64,000 bases of DNA from Dysidea avara. Lineage: Eukaryota; Porifera; Demospongiae; Dictyoceratida; Dysideidae. The position numbers and the translations under genes were made by a program. Numbering within the stretch: the stretch's first letter is position 1; every line of letters starts with the position of its first letter. The stretch covers positions 33,599,790 to 33,663,789 of the forward strand of contig NC_089274.1 of assembly GCF_963678975.1 (NCBI RefSeq). The letters run 5' to 3'. Shown in pieces: positions 23,401 through 34,757 of this stretch. Below the pieces are notes generated by a model, which ran no database searches, had not been told where the DNA came from, and worked only from the letters and a program-made list of their open reading frames with translations.

Positions 23401-23453
<53 letters not shown>
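22545..23453 (+). mobile_element. LINE family A, 3' part, inserted in the minisatellite
   Basis: One open frame from about 22555 to 23208 gives the thumb and C-terminal region (SLVRSQFFYCSVIWKPHL, LERVQRRATIYILNDY, FYFNRLPRIWNALPV) and the Cys motif CPCSKCSKIP. The 3' UTR has a GGCCACTGACACAGGATGTC-type stem and ends in about 18 ATT triplets at 23400-23452. The minisatellite resumes at once, showing a 5'-truncated insertion into the array. Confidence 0.9.
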
Positions 23454-23454
<1 letters not shown>

Positions 23455-23975
23455 GAGATCAGCTACAAACTAGACACAATGTAAGGAGTTCAGCTACAAG
23501 CAAATTACCCTGTAGAGAGTTCATCTACAAACAAATCAACCTGTAGAGCAATCAGCTAGAAACAAATCACCCTGAAGAGAGGTCAGCTACAAAAAATCAC
23601 CCTGTAGAGAGGTCAGCTGCAAACAAAACACTTTGCAGAGAGTTCAGCTACAAACAAATCAACTTTTAGAGTGATCAGCAACAAACAAATTAACTTGTAG
23701 AGAGATCAGCTACAAACAAATCAACCTGCAGAGAGATCAACTACAAACAAATCAGCTTGTAGAGAGACCAGTTACACACAAATCAACTTGTAGAGAGATA
23801 AGCTAGAAACAAATCACCCTGCAGAGAGTTCAGCTACAAGCAAAACACCCTGTAGAGAGTTCAGCAACAAAGAAACCACCATGTAGAGAGTTCAGCTGCA
23901 AACAAATCACCTTATAGAGAGTTCAGCTACAAACAAATTACCCTGTAGAGAGATCGGCTACAAACAAATCAACCA

Positions 23976-24892
23976 AATTAACGATATTGCACACAATATT
24001 TCATCAAAAATTTGGTTGTATGCAGATGATACTTTACTCTACAGAAGTATTCATTCTGAACAAGATGTGGTAGCCCTTCAGAATGATTTGCCGGATACTT
24101 TATCACAATGGGCTGATGTTTGGCAGATGTCATTTAATCCTTCAAAGACTGAATTTTTGAGAATTACCAATAAAATGAATTATGTTCAATCATCCTATTA
24201 CCTATCTAATACCTTAATACCATCAGTAAGTCATACAAAGTATCTGGGTGTCATTATCGACAAAAATCTTAAATGGACACAACATGTTAACATGATCACT
24301 GCAAAAGCAAACTCAGTAAGAAGTCTTTTACAACGGAATCTAGCAAAGTGTCCTGCAACAGTTAAATGCTACTGCTATAATACATTTGTTCGCCCCATTC
24401 TAGAATATGCCAGTACAGTGTGGTCCCCATACCATGAACATAACATCTATAAATTAGAAATGGTACAGAGAAGAGCAGCAAGGTTTGTGATGAATAACTA
24501 TAATAGAACAGCTAGTGTGACAGAAATGTTGAACAGTTTACAATGGCACACATTGGAGAAGCGAAGAAATAATTTGAGAGCCTCACTAATGTATAAAATA
24601 ATTAATGACATGGTAGATATTAATGTGCACCAACAGTTTAGACCAAGCAACACCACAACTAGAGGTCACCATCAAAGATTTCTGCAGTTGCCAACAAGGG
24701 TAGATGCTTATATGAACTCCTTCTTTCCTTTTACAATAAAATTATGGAACCAACTAGATTATCATATTATCCAAGCTCCATCTCTTGATTTATTTAACAA
24801 TTATATAAATTTGTAAATAAGTAGCTAACTACATATGTACGAATATACTCATGATTGAGTTTGTACATTAACAAATATATATATATATATAA
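23976..24892 (+). mobile_element. LINE family B, 3' half from the YADD motif, inserted in the minisatellite
   Basis: The open frame starts within reverse transcriptase (KIWLYADDTLLYRSIHSEQD) and continues through TKYLGVIIDKNLKW, VRPILEYASTVWSPYHE and VQRRAARFVMNNY to NNYINL-stop at 24816. The 3' UTR ends in (TA)n at 24876-24890. The frame is undamaged, so insertion is likely recent. A reverse copy of its last 240 bp lies at 15337-15572. Confidence 0.9.
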
Positions 24893-26080
24893 CCTGTAGA
24901 GAGATCAGCTAGAAACTAGACACAATGTAAGGAGTTCAGCTACAAGTAAATCAGCCTGTAGAGAGTTCAGCTAAAACAAATCACGTTATAGACAGTTCAG
25001 CTACAAACAAATTACCCTGTAGAGAGATCGGCTACAAATTAATCAACCTGCAGAGAGATCAGCTACACTCAAATCAACTTGTAGAGAGATTATAGCTACA
25101 AACAAATCACCCTGTAGAGAGATCAGCTAGAAACTAGACACAATGTAAGCAGTTCAGCTACAAGCAAATCACCGTTTAGTGAGTTCAACTACAAGCAAAT
25201 CAACCTGCAGTGAGATCACCTACAAAAAAGCACCTTGTACAGAGTTCAGCTACAAACAAATTACCCTGTAGAGAGATCGGCTACAAACAAATCAACCTGT
25301 AGAAAGATCAGCTACACACAAATCACCCTTTAGTGAGTTCAGCTACAAACAAATCAACCTGCAGTGAGATCACCCACAAAAACGCACCTTGTACAGAGTT
25401 CAGTTACAAACAAGTTACCCTGTAGAGAGATCAGGTAGAAGAATTCACCTTGTAGAGAGTTCAGCAACCAAGAAACCACCATGTAGAGAGTTCATCTGCA
25501 AACAAATCACCCAGTAGAAAGATCAGCTAGAAGAAGTCACCTTGTAAAGAGTTCAGCTACAAAGAAACCATCATGTACAGAGTTCAGCTACAAAGGAACC
25601 ACCATGTAGAGTGTTTAGCTGCAAAAAATCACCTGTAGAGAGTTCAGCTAGAAACAAATCACCTTGTAGAGAGATCAGCTAGAAGAGGTCACCTTGTAGA
25701 GAGTTCAGCTACAAAGAAACCACCACATAAAGAGTTCAGCTGCAAATAAATCACTTGTAGAGAGTTCAGTTACAAATAAATCCCCCTGTAGAGGGATCAG
25801 CTAGAAGAAGTCACCTTGTAGAGAGTTCAGCTACAAAGAAACCATCATGTAGAGAGTTCAGTTACAAACAAATCACCATGTAGAGAGATCAGCTAGAAGA
25901 AGTTACTTTGTAGATAGTTCAGCTACAAACAATTCACCCTGTAGAAAGATCAGCTAGAAGAAAGTCACCTTGTAGAGTGTTCAGTTACCAAGAAACCATC
26001 ATGTAGAGAGTTCAGCTGCACTCTGTAGAGAGTTCAGCTACAAAGAAACCGCCATGTAGAGAGTTCAGCCTCAAACAAAC

Positions 26081-26450
26081 CACCTTGTAGAGAATTCAAC
26101 TACAACAAATCACCCTGTAGAGAAGAAGTTACCTTGTAGATAGTTCAGCTACAAAGAAACCTATGGGTAAACACCTCGAACAGGCTCTGCCTTCTGTGTA
26201 CACCCTCCAGTGCCTAACTGGTAAAGTAGATAATAACAATAACAACCATCATGTAGGGAGTTAAGCTACAAAGAAACCACCTTGTAGAGAATTCAACTAC
26301 AACAAATCACCCTGTAGAGAAGAAGTTACCTTGTAGATAGTTCAGCTACAAAGAAACCTATGGGTAAACACCTCGAACAGGCTCTGCCTTCTGTGTACAC
26401 CCTCCAGTGCCTAACTGGTAAAGTAGATAATAACGATAACAACCACCATG
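26081..26450. repeat. 199-bp direct duplication inside the minisatellite
   Basis: The sequence from CACCTTGTAGAGAATTCAAC through AACCTATGGGTAAACACCTC to GGTAAAGTAGATAATAAC occurs at 26081 and again at about 26280. The non-satellite 90-bp part differs at a single position near its end (AACAATAACA versus AACGATAACA). It marks a recent local duplication in the array. Confidence 0.85.
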
Positions 26451-26983
26451 TAGAGAGTTTAGCTGCAAACAAATCACCTGTAGAGAGTTCAGCTAGAAAC
26501 AAATCACCCCGTAGAGAGATCAGCTGGACGAAGTCACCTTGTAGAGAGTTCAGCTACAAAGAAACCATCATGTAGAGAGTTCAGCTGCAAACAAATCACC
26601 CTGTAGAGAGTTCAGCTACAAAAAAATCACCCTGTAGAGAGTTCAGCTAGACGAAGTCACCTTATAGAGAGTTCAGCTACAAAGAAACCATCATGTAGAG
26701 AGTTCAGCTACAAAGAAACCATCCTGTATATAGTTCAGCTACATTTCAAGTCACCCAGTAGAGAGATCAGCTGCAAAACAATCCTGTGGGGAATAATGGG
26801 CATGTAATAATATATGTATATAATTTGTATAATTACTAATAAAATCAAAAATAATTGAAGTATTGCAAATCTTCTTTAAGTTCTTTTCTTCTTCCTGTGG
26901 TAAAGAGAAAAACACATGGGTTAAAAAAGCCCCAAAGCCAGCCATAGGCCGGCTTTGCAGTGTACAAATACAAAAAGAAGTGA

Positions 26984-27314
26984 TATCTAATCAAAAACAG
27001 CCAAGCTGTAAAAAAAAGGTGCAGCCCCCAAAAAGGCCATGGTGAAAAAAGATGTGAAATCCAAGGTGGCGGCCAAGAAATGGCTGTGATGGTAGGTTAA
27101 TGGTTAAATTTTAATAACGACAATTCAGGTGAATTTTGTGCCGCTTGGTCTTGGCACCAAATTCACCTGAAATGTCGTTATTAAAATTTAACCATTAACC
27201 TACCATCACAGCCATTTCTTGGCCGCCATGCACCTTGGATTTCACATCTTTTTTCACCATGGCCTTTTTGGGGGCCGCACTTTTTTTTACAGCTTGGCTG
27301 TTTTTGATTAGATA
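26984..27314. mobile_element. palindromic MITE, 331 bp (first of three relatives)
   Basis: Near-perfect long inverted arms start TATCTAATCAAAAACAGCCA and end with the complement ...TTTTTGATTAGATA. They enclose a short loop near 27145 (TGCCGCTTGGTCTTGGCACC). Internal landmarks AAGCTGT, GGTGCAGCC and GGCCAAGAAATGGCTG are shared with 42978-43236 and 45290-45470. No coding capacity is seen. Confidence 0.9.
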
Positions 27315-27440
27315 AATATTTATGCACTGTAAAAGTGGTTTACCACGTCAGCGAATGTACTTGGTTAGATTATTCTGGTCTTTTCTGAAGTCCTTTTAGA
27401 TTGAGCTGTATTATATAGCATAGCTAGCTACTCGTTGCTG

Positions 27441-27545
27441 ATGGAGCAGAAGTGCAGGGTGTTGAAGCTAGGTAGTTTGGAGAAGAACAAGCTGGCTGAG
27501 TTGATTGAGCTTTACGTACTTGAATTAGTAACTACACATTATTAG
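27441..27545 (+). other. possible short first exon, unidentified
   Basis: An ATG frame reads MEQKCRVLKLGSLEKNKLAE and on to a possible donor GTACTT at about 27516. The residues are gene-like (Lys/Leu-rich amphipathic), but I find no following exon on the plus strand. 27546-28840 holds nothing else I can support. Confidence 0.15.
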
Positions 27546-28840
27546 CTAGCTATATTGAAGATTTAAAATGTGCCAGATAGTTTTGCAGGCAAGATAGCCC
27601 TTGTTGAACTTGTTCCACCTTTCTTTAGGTAGTATAGCTAAGAATTCAGTATTCAAAGAATAGGAGGAGAAAGCTTACTTCTATTGGACTACACAACTTA
27701 GCCGTGAGGATACATATTAATTTTTATCTATATAATTATACATGGCTCATTTAATTACTATTGGTTACACATACCAATGAGCTGATCTCACAGCTCTTAC
27801 TATTTGGTAGTTGTCAGTATGGATTACTTTGACCAATCACATGCAGGTAAAGTAAACTTTTCAAAAGAATTTTTATTTGTATTGTTATTGTGACCTTGTA
27901 AAACTCATGTGTATCACTCCATAGCTATGTAAACACTACATTATGTGCAAACATAAGACATACTTGATGATAACATATAGAGTTTGCAAATATACTATCA
28001 AACTTGAACTGCAATTATATTTAAACCACACATCAGTGGCTAGCTATGATATAGGCTATTTTGATCAACAGTCTCGTCCATTAATATATAGTTAGGACGA
28101 GCCTGACTGAACCCCGGCTAGTCAAATGTTACGGCCAATTGTACATGTTTGAGAATAATTTATCATAACATTCTGGTAATTTCAGGATTTTAATTCAGTT
28201 CAGTAACAAAATTTGTAGTGCTGCCTATATAGAATATCACATTAGATGCCCGAGTGTAATATGATTAGACATCATCATTGGTATGCTACTGGTAAATATT
28301 GGATCAATCCAAACAATCAATGTGTGTTTTCCATTATTTTTAAATGAAATTAGTGTTTCTAGATGTTTAAGTAAAGCCATGCAAGCAGTAAAATCCTACC
28401 CATTCTGTGTAAAAGAAAAAGAAAACTTAACATTACAATCAAATTGAATGGATAATGTAATAGTAGACCATGGAGAAAATACAGGATGCCTTGATGCAAC
28501 ATTCAGCAAAGGAGGAATGAATTCATAGACAACAAGCTGACATTTGATATATTACATATAGATTGAGTCCACCCCAACACACATACATTACAAACTAGAA
28601 GGAACCAGACAGAGTCAAGCTACGCACAAGCAACCTAGTATGTTGCAGTGTGCCTATACTAACCAATTGTTTGCATGGCTTTCTAAACTAATCTGAATTT
28701 TCAATAGCAGCTCTAGCTGTAGCAGAGGCTATCAGGAAGAAGATACAATATAGGCTTTTCAAAGTCCAGCATTCAAAGCTGCTAGACAACTAAAAATGTT
28801 GACTCTCAGCTGCACCCAGTTTAAAGATTTGACCACATTT

Positions 28841-29065
28841 TGGGGCAGTTATATAAGGTTGAATGACAATCATTCTACCAAGATGTTGTCACTCCACAAG
28901 TTAGTTTAATGTACATAGGAACTTAATATATATAGATCAATGCTTTCAGTGTATTCTGTTGTCCATAATTGATGGACAACAGAATATACATAGGTGTTTA
29001 GTTAAATATGTTTTATAAGGTTGAATGACTATTAATTCTACCATAACATGCGTTTACTCTATGAG
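28841..29065. repeat. local duplication and perfect hairpin
   Basis: TATAAGGTTGAATGAC followed by ATTCTACCA occurs at 28853 and 29017. Between them, 28952-28986 is a perfect hairpin, TATTCTGTTGTCCAT with ATGGACAACAGAATA and a 5-base loop. Confidence 0.7.
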
Positions 29066-29177
29066 CCAGTTTTATGTATGCACATTATGAAATCACCGTA
29101 ATTACCATTGCATGTACATGGTCATGTGGCCAAAGGTATATGTGTATGTATGTAATCATATGTGTATGTATAATATT

Positions 29178-29194
29178 GTGTGTTGTGTGTGTGT

Positions 29195-29281
<87 letters not shown>

Positions 29282-29291
29282 TGTGAGTGTG

Positions 29292-29324
<33 letters not shown>
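29178..29324. repeat. (GT)n microsatellite
   Basis: About 147 bp of GT/TG dinucleotide repeat contains a GTGTGA sub-block near 29277-29300. Open frames rich in VCVCV or HTHTH here are translations of the repeat. Confidence 0.97.
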
Positions 29325-29334
29325 ACATGTGTAT

Positions 29335-29750
29335 GTAGAGTGGCTTGGTCATCTGGCAAGAATAGCAGACAACAGGATTCCAAAGAATGCTTTATTTAGT
29401 TGGTTGTCTGAGCCTTGACCTATGTAGGTGTGATCCAAAGAAAAATGGAAAGATGTTATCCGTAAGGATTTATGGTGTAGATGAGAGCATGGTATGAGGA
29501 GAGATCCAGGGCAGGATGGAGGGCATTGTGTCTCAGTGGTGTGACAGCACATCAAGATGAGATTCAACATCAACCATCAACAAGTATTGTAGTGTCTGAA
29601 GGGGAGTGTGACAAGAAGAGGAATGAGTGTTGGAGGTGTTGACTGTTGTGAGATGGAAGCCTGTGAGTGAACAAAAAGGTGCTATGTCAGGTGTATCTGA
29701 GGAGCAATTTAAGGGAGGATTGGCAGTTCATAGGTGCAACTCACCAGCCG
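29335..29750 (+). pseudogene. LINE ORF2 C-terminal remnant with zinc-finger-like end
   Basis: Broken frames read RVEWLGHLARIADNRIPKNA, LFSWL, then DVIRKDL-like and GGLAVHRCN-like phrases. WLGH-R-DDRLPK-ALF followed by a C2H2-like GLAVHRC end is the usual C-terminus of a widespread LINE group. There are several frameshifts and stops. Confidence 0.6.
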
Positions 29751-30662
29751 GAACTTTATGTGGCCATGTTTGCTGTCTCTTTAAGGACAAATCGTGACTA
29801 TCTCAGGCAGTTTACCAATAGGACAGGATGAGACAGGTGCGTGTGTGTTTGTATGTTTGAATGTAAGTACATACATATATTGGTCATGATAGGCAGTTAC
29901 TGTGGATATAATTGTAGAGGAAGTGGCTGTTTCATGGGACCATGAAGGGATAAGATGTTGTCTGACCTGAAGACAATCATATTGATGATTGCTGGTATGC
30001 TCCATGTCAAGAGCGGATAAATTATGTAGTGTCTAAATATGTACAGTCAAGGGGGCAAAACACCTGTACTCATGCAAGAAATTACTTTTAGCTGTTTCTG
30101 TGGTCGTCAGTTCTGCAGTTAAAAAGGTTTGACATGGCATCTTCATTATAATTGTGATTTGTGTGCATACAATTTGTCAATGGTAGGACCCCACTATTGG
30201 TGAACATGACTTCAGTGGGTGGCATCAAGAGGTAAAGAAAGGAGAGGAGAAGTATGTGTGAACAAAAATATATATAGTAACTACTAAGATTGGGTTTATT
30301 TATTTATTTATTTATTAAGGCTTTACAGCACAAGTGCTGAAGGTCTGTAGGATACCTGGTCCTACAGCCTGTTTAAAGTTGTTACAGAAAGTATGTTTGA
30401 AAGGATGGAGAAAGGAGCATGACTGGACCTGGGCAGCCTCGAACCTGTAGCCATCCAATCAATGCTCGAATGCTTACAGGAGTCTGCCAGGTGGTCAGGA
30501 TGTTTTCTCCTTGTCAATTTCATGTATATGTATCCATAGGAGCTCTATAGAAGTGATTTTAAATGAAATGTTTAAAATACATATTGGACTATAAGACAAT
30601 AATTTTTAATCTTGATAATACATTGTAAAAAGGAAAATAAAGAACTATTCATAAAGCAATTT
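29751..30662. other. no gene; inverted LINE-type 3' tail at 30296-30375
   Basis: At 30296 (TTTA)n is followed by AAGGCTTTACAGCACAAGTGCTGAAGG, the inverted form of a LINE 3' UTR with a microsatellite tail, as at 12781 and 37130. No coding exon is recognised. Confidence 0.45.
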
Positions 30663-30901
30663 GTGACCGAATTTTGGAAAATCAACCATATGGACACATT
30701 TGACATCTAATATATTTAATGATCAAATAACATGATTTACTGCGTAAATCTACTTGTTAACGATTGTAAGTGCTTCAAATTACAAGAAAATTCTTTACAT
30801 TTTTTTTAAAAACTGTAAATTCTTAAAATTAGCTCACTAAACATAACAATTCTAATTATTTCACATGTGCCCACATGGGTGATTTTCCAAAATTCGGTCA
30901 C
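30663..30901. mobile_element. MITE, 239 bp, GTGACCGAATTTTGG ends
   Basis: The ends GTGACCGAATTTTGGAAAAT and ATTTTCCAAAATTCGGTCAC are perfect inverted repeats over 20 bp, continuing into CA/TG and ATGG/CCAT pairs. ATTT lies on both sides (30659-30662 and 30902-30905), a possible 4-bp target duplication. Confidence 0.85.
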
Positions 30902-33900
30902 ATTTTATATTTATCAAATAGTGCATGATGATGGTCTTTGATGGACCACGAAAAGAGAAAAAATAAACAGTTGCTATCACTGCATGACAAGATTGGATCT
31001 CAGAATTAATAGTATACTGTAAAAGAGATAAATTAAACTGCACGCATCTTTAATTTCAACTTTGTAGTCATGGTGCTATAGGTGCTGTTTAATTCTGACT
31101 TTTACAACTATAGCCCTGTCACTATTAATCACTCACAACTAGCCTTTTGGCCACAACTAACCCTTCTATTAGTCCTGCTTTACCTAATTAAAGGTTGATA
31201 CTAATGAATCAGTACTGCATGCATGGAATGCATGGCAAGTTTTGTTGAAGTGTATGTGCTTCTAAGAATGTTTGAGACCACTTGCAAGGATGTACTGCTG
31301 TACATTGCCAATTTTAGTAAGTAGGAAGAAACTGAGGGAAGTGAAATCAGTGTCTACACACTGCAGAGTCCAGCCCAGTATTGCAAATTTATTTGAGCTT
31401 TGTTCATCCAAAGTGATATGGAAATTTAAAATTAACGTAGCAATTTTGATAAAAGCATGATATCTCACCCAATAACAATGTCTTATGCATCCCAGATTGT
31501 GGAATGTGCATTTATTGTGTGGGGCAATTCAAATAGTTTGTATTTCCTTGTTCCAGACATTGTTTACATAATAGTACTTAAAGCTACATATGTGCTCTTT
31601 TCTTGTTTTAAAAGATAAGGTATGATTTACAGTAGCTACTAAATTTCTTGCATACATATAGTCTATTTGGTTCTATATATATAGCAGTTGTCAACTTGAG
31701 CTATAACATGCAGTGAAGTCATTTAGCATCAAGTGCCACACCAAAAACAGAACTGTAGCCTTCCATACTAGATGTTTTCCATTGTAGTAATACATGCTTA
31801 AATTCATTTATGCATTAAATTACCCTCACAGTTGTATGTCATGCATAGGAAGCTGCAAGAAGACACTATATGGTGTTTTTGCATGTAGTGAAAAAAATGG
31901 TGTGACCGCATACAGTCCATTATTATAAGCTTAGCGTAAGAATCAGGGGCTAAGGAAAAGGTTTTCTAAGATTTAATTTAGACTTCACAGAAACTAATAC
32001 ATCACCTAGTTTGACAGCACAAAAATGAGTGAATAACAGCATGGATAGGCCTGCATCAAATATGCCAGGATAATAAAGGGCTGGAGTCTAGCATATTAGG
32101 TGGATATTTCAAACTATATGGAGCTTAATTCCATGAAAATAGATAGATACTCGCAGTCAGTGGAAACTACAAACTGCATGTAGAGCACTCAAGTGTATAG
32201 TTCCTTAGTTCGATACTCTCTAATAGGATCACTTTGTAGTGAAATACTCTAATAGAGCATTCACTGATTAAAATGTTCTATATAAGATAAACGTTGCTAA
32301 CTTGGGAGCATAATGCAAGCATAATGGGTAATTCCTGAAAGCATTTTGGAAAAAAAATTGAGCATATTTGACTGAGGCCTATGCATAGCTAGAGTACAAC
32401 ACAGCAGTTTATAGCAACATGAAACTTGCATTCATCTCTCAAGGAAAAGGAGAGTTGAAAGCTTGTTATTAAAAATTGATATACCTGGTACTCTAATAGT
32501 ACACTCAGGTAGACTCTATAATAGAGCAGTCAAATATATTCAACATTCAGTAATGAAAAGGACCTTCATTGTTGGAAATGATGTAGAGTGTTAGTTTTCA
32601 GGGGTTTTATTTGTTTCTATTTGGAAAAGAATATTTCTAGACCAGACATTGTACATAACAATTTTGGAATAAAATTGGATGGTTGTGGTCATCCAATTTT
32701 GGAATAAACTGAACCAAATTTATATCTGGAGATTGATATATAGGCCTCTTGTATTTATATTACTTGGGTGTACAAAATAAATCCATCATGTGCATATTTG
32801 TAATCAAAATATGTTTTGATTGTTTGTATATAAGTCATTCTGTTTGTAGTAGTGAAGTCATGGTCCCTATACTAGTGGGATGTATAGCACTGAACAGATG
32901 TTTGTCTCCAGGAGTACTTATATCCTATTTGCTTCCATAGCTACTTTAGAAGCATGTTAAATTGGTGGAACTTTAATCCAGTGTCAAGTAAAACACCTAC
33001 GTATATAGTTGTGATATCCAGACTATATGACACTATAAAAACAGTAATCTCTATAATTATATGTGGCTAGGCCAAAGTGGATTGCTTTTGAGTTTGAGTA
33101 CCCATACACCATACCATTTATAACTAGATTGTTGAAGCTGTTCATGTTCTTCCAATGTGGAGAATAGTCTGTATGAGCTTAGTATCATCAGCGAATAGAA
33201 ATCCTTGCATGCTTTAGATTGACAGCATGTGGCAGATCATTGACATAAATAAGGAAAAGAATTAAAAGGTTCTGGGATTGAACCCTTGAGCAACACCACT
33301 CTTAACATCTCGCCAACTAGATTTTGAACAACACACTGTCTCCTAGCTGCAGGGTGTCTGCTTGGTTTTTAGAAGTATATATTACAGCATCAAATTTTTA
33401 AAATTTTAATAGCACCATAATCATATTTCATTATTAATGTAAATTATTTTTTCAATAGTGGACAGTAATATAATCTATGCATGGTCTAGACCACATAACT
33501 GGTTGTTATATGAACATAAAATCCCACTATGTACTTTAATTATACACACATGCATGCCACTATCCACTCTCTAAATAATGTTAAAAGATTTAAAACATCT
33601 AGTGCAGCCAGGGGTGGATCCAGACTTTGGTTTGGAAAGTGGGTCAAAATGAAATGATATGTACTATACAGGATAAAGGCGCACCTTAGTGTGCAAAGCA
33701 TACTAGTATGTGAAGCATGCCAATCTAGGGGGTCTGGGAATCTGAGAGTGATTTCAGCATGGGCTCATTACAATTTTTATTCGACTGTTGTATTAGAGGT
33801 AACTGTTCTATCAGGGTATCACAATCTTGATACTTATGGTAAGGTGTTGACTTACTAATTGTTCCAACTAAAATACATACAACTCAAGAAAGTTTTGAAC

Positions 33901-34757
33901 ATTAGACCCTCTGAAATTGAATATGTGGCTGGTTTCAGCATTTCCTTGCCTGACACAATGCTGTATATTTGGTGACTAGATTATCTCAATTTTGGTGTAT
34001 ATAATACTGTTTAATTGTTGTTTTTCCAGGGTTTCCAGCTACCCTCATGCTGAACTATTTTATACAGCCTGTACAGCAGTTCTGCACTGTACACACCTGT
34101 GTGCACTCAAATACAATGGTAGTAGCTATACAGGACCGCAGCTCCCTTGAAACTGCATGCTGACGCAGTATAGTCAATCATTGCAAAGGGCTCCTGGGGC
34201 TGTGCCACCACAACACTATAATGCTGTATTTCATCTAACCTTAATACACAGTGACTGATGACTCCATACCATGTGCTAGTCTATGTGTATTGCTCATACT
34301 CTCAAGACATAACTGAAAGTTTCACCTCAGGTAACAGAATTAATTGTTAGCCATAAAGAGGGTTGTCAATTTATGCTGAAACGTTGCTAGTCATTCATTC
34401 ACTATGCTTCATAGCATTTTGTACATGTATAACTATACTTGCCATTTTCCTGCTCAGTATTTTGTGCTTTATAAAAAAACTGTTTTTGTATATAATATTT
34501 TGTAAGGCATCCTATAAGTTGAACTATATATAATATTATATAGGTCATACGTAGTTAAATGGTTTACCCAAATTTATATAACAGATGATGAATCCATTTG
34601 TTCTACTTTACATTCATTCCTCAAAGTAACAAAATGTAGCTTTAAAGTCTTAGCATAAATAAACATATACGTATACAGTACATAAATTAAATCAAATAAC
34701 AAGTGAAAATTACACATTGCACGTTCACCTCTTACGTGCAATAACAAATTCAATTGT
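30902..34757. other. about 3.9 kb without a recognisable gene
   Basis: There are only short random frames. CTCTAATAGA modules lie at 32210-32265, 32488-32532 and, degenerate, 33782-33830. A small hairpin (AATTGGATG/CATCCAATT) is at 32668-32693. A CAGGGGTGGATCCAG transposon-end-like string is at 33609. Confidence 0.5.

Larger units (their letters stand above)
20985..26785. repeat. 31-bp minisatellite array with four or more interruptions
   Basis: The unit is approximately CTGTAGAGAGATCAGCTACA followed by AACAAATCACC. It is repeated well over a hundred times with point variants (TTCAGC/ATCAGC, CTACAA/CTAGAA, ACCCTG/AACCTG). Variant types alternate, which hints at higher-order units. It is interrupted at 21106-21390, 22545-23453 and 23976-24892, and by two 90-bp inserts near 26160 and 26357. 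Short open frames inside are repeat translations. Confidence 0.95.

Noticed and set aside
20985..26785. Regular short repeats with spacers, like a CRISPR array
   Set aside because: The whole 31-bp unit is repeated with scattered point variants; there are no unique spacers, and the genome is eukaryotic with introns and LINEs.
29074..29399. Open frames rich in VCVCV or HTHTH
   Set aside because: They translate the (GT)n microsatellite on both strands.
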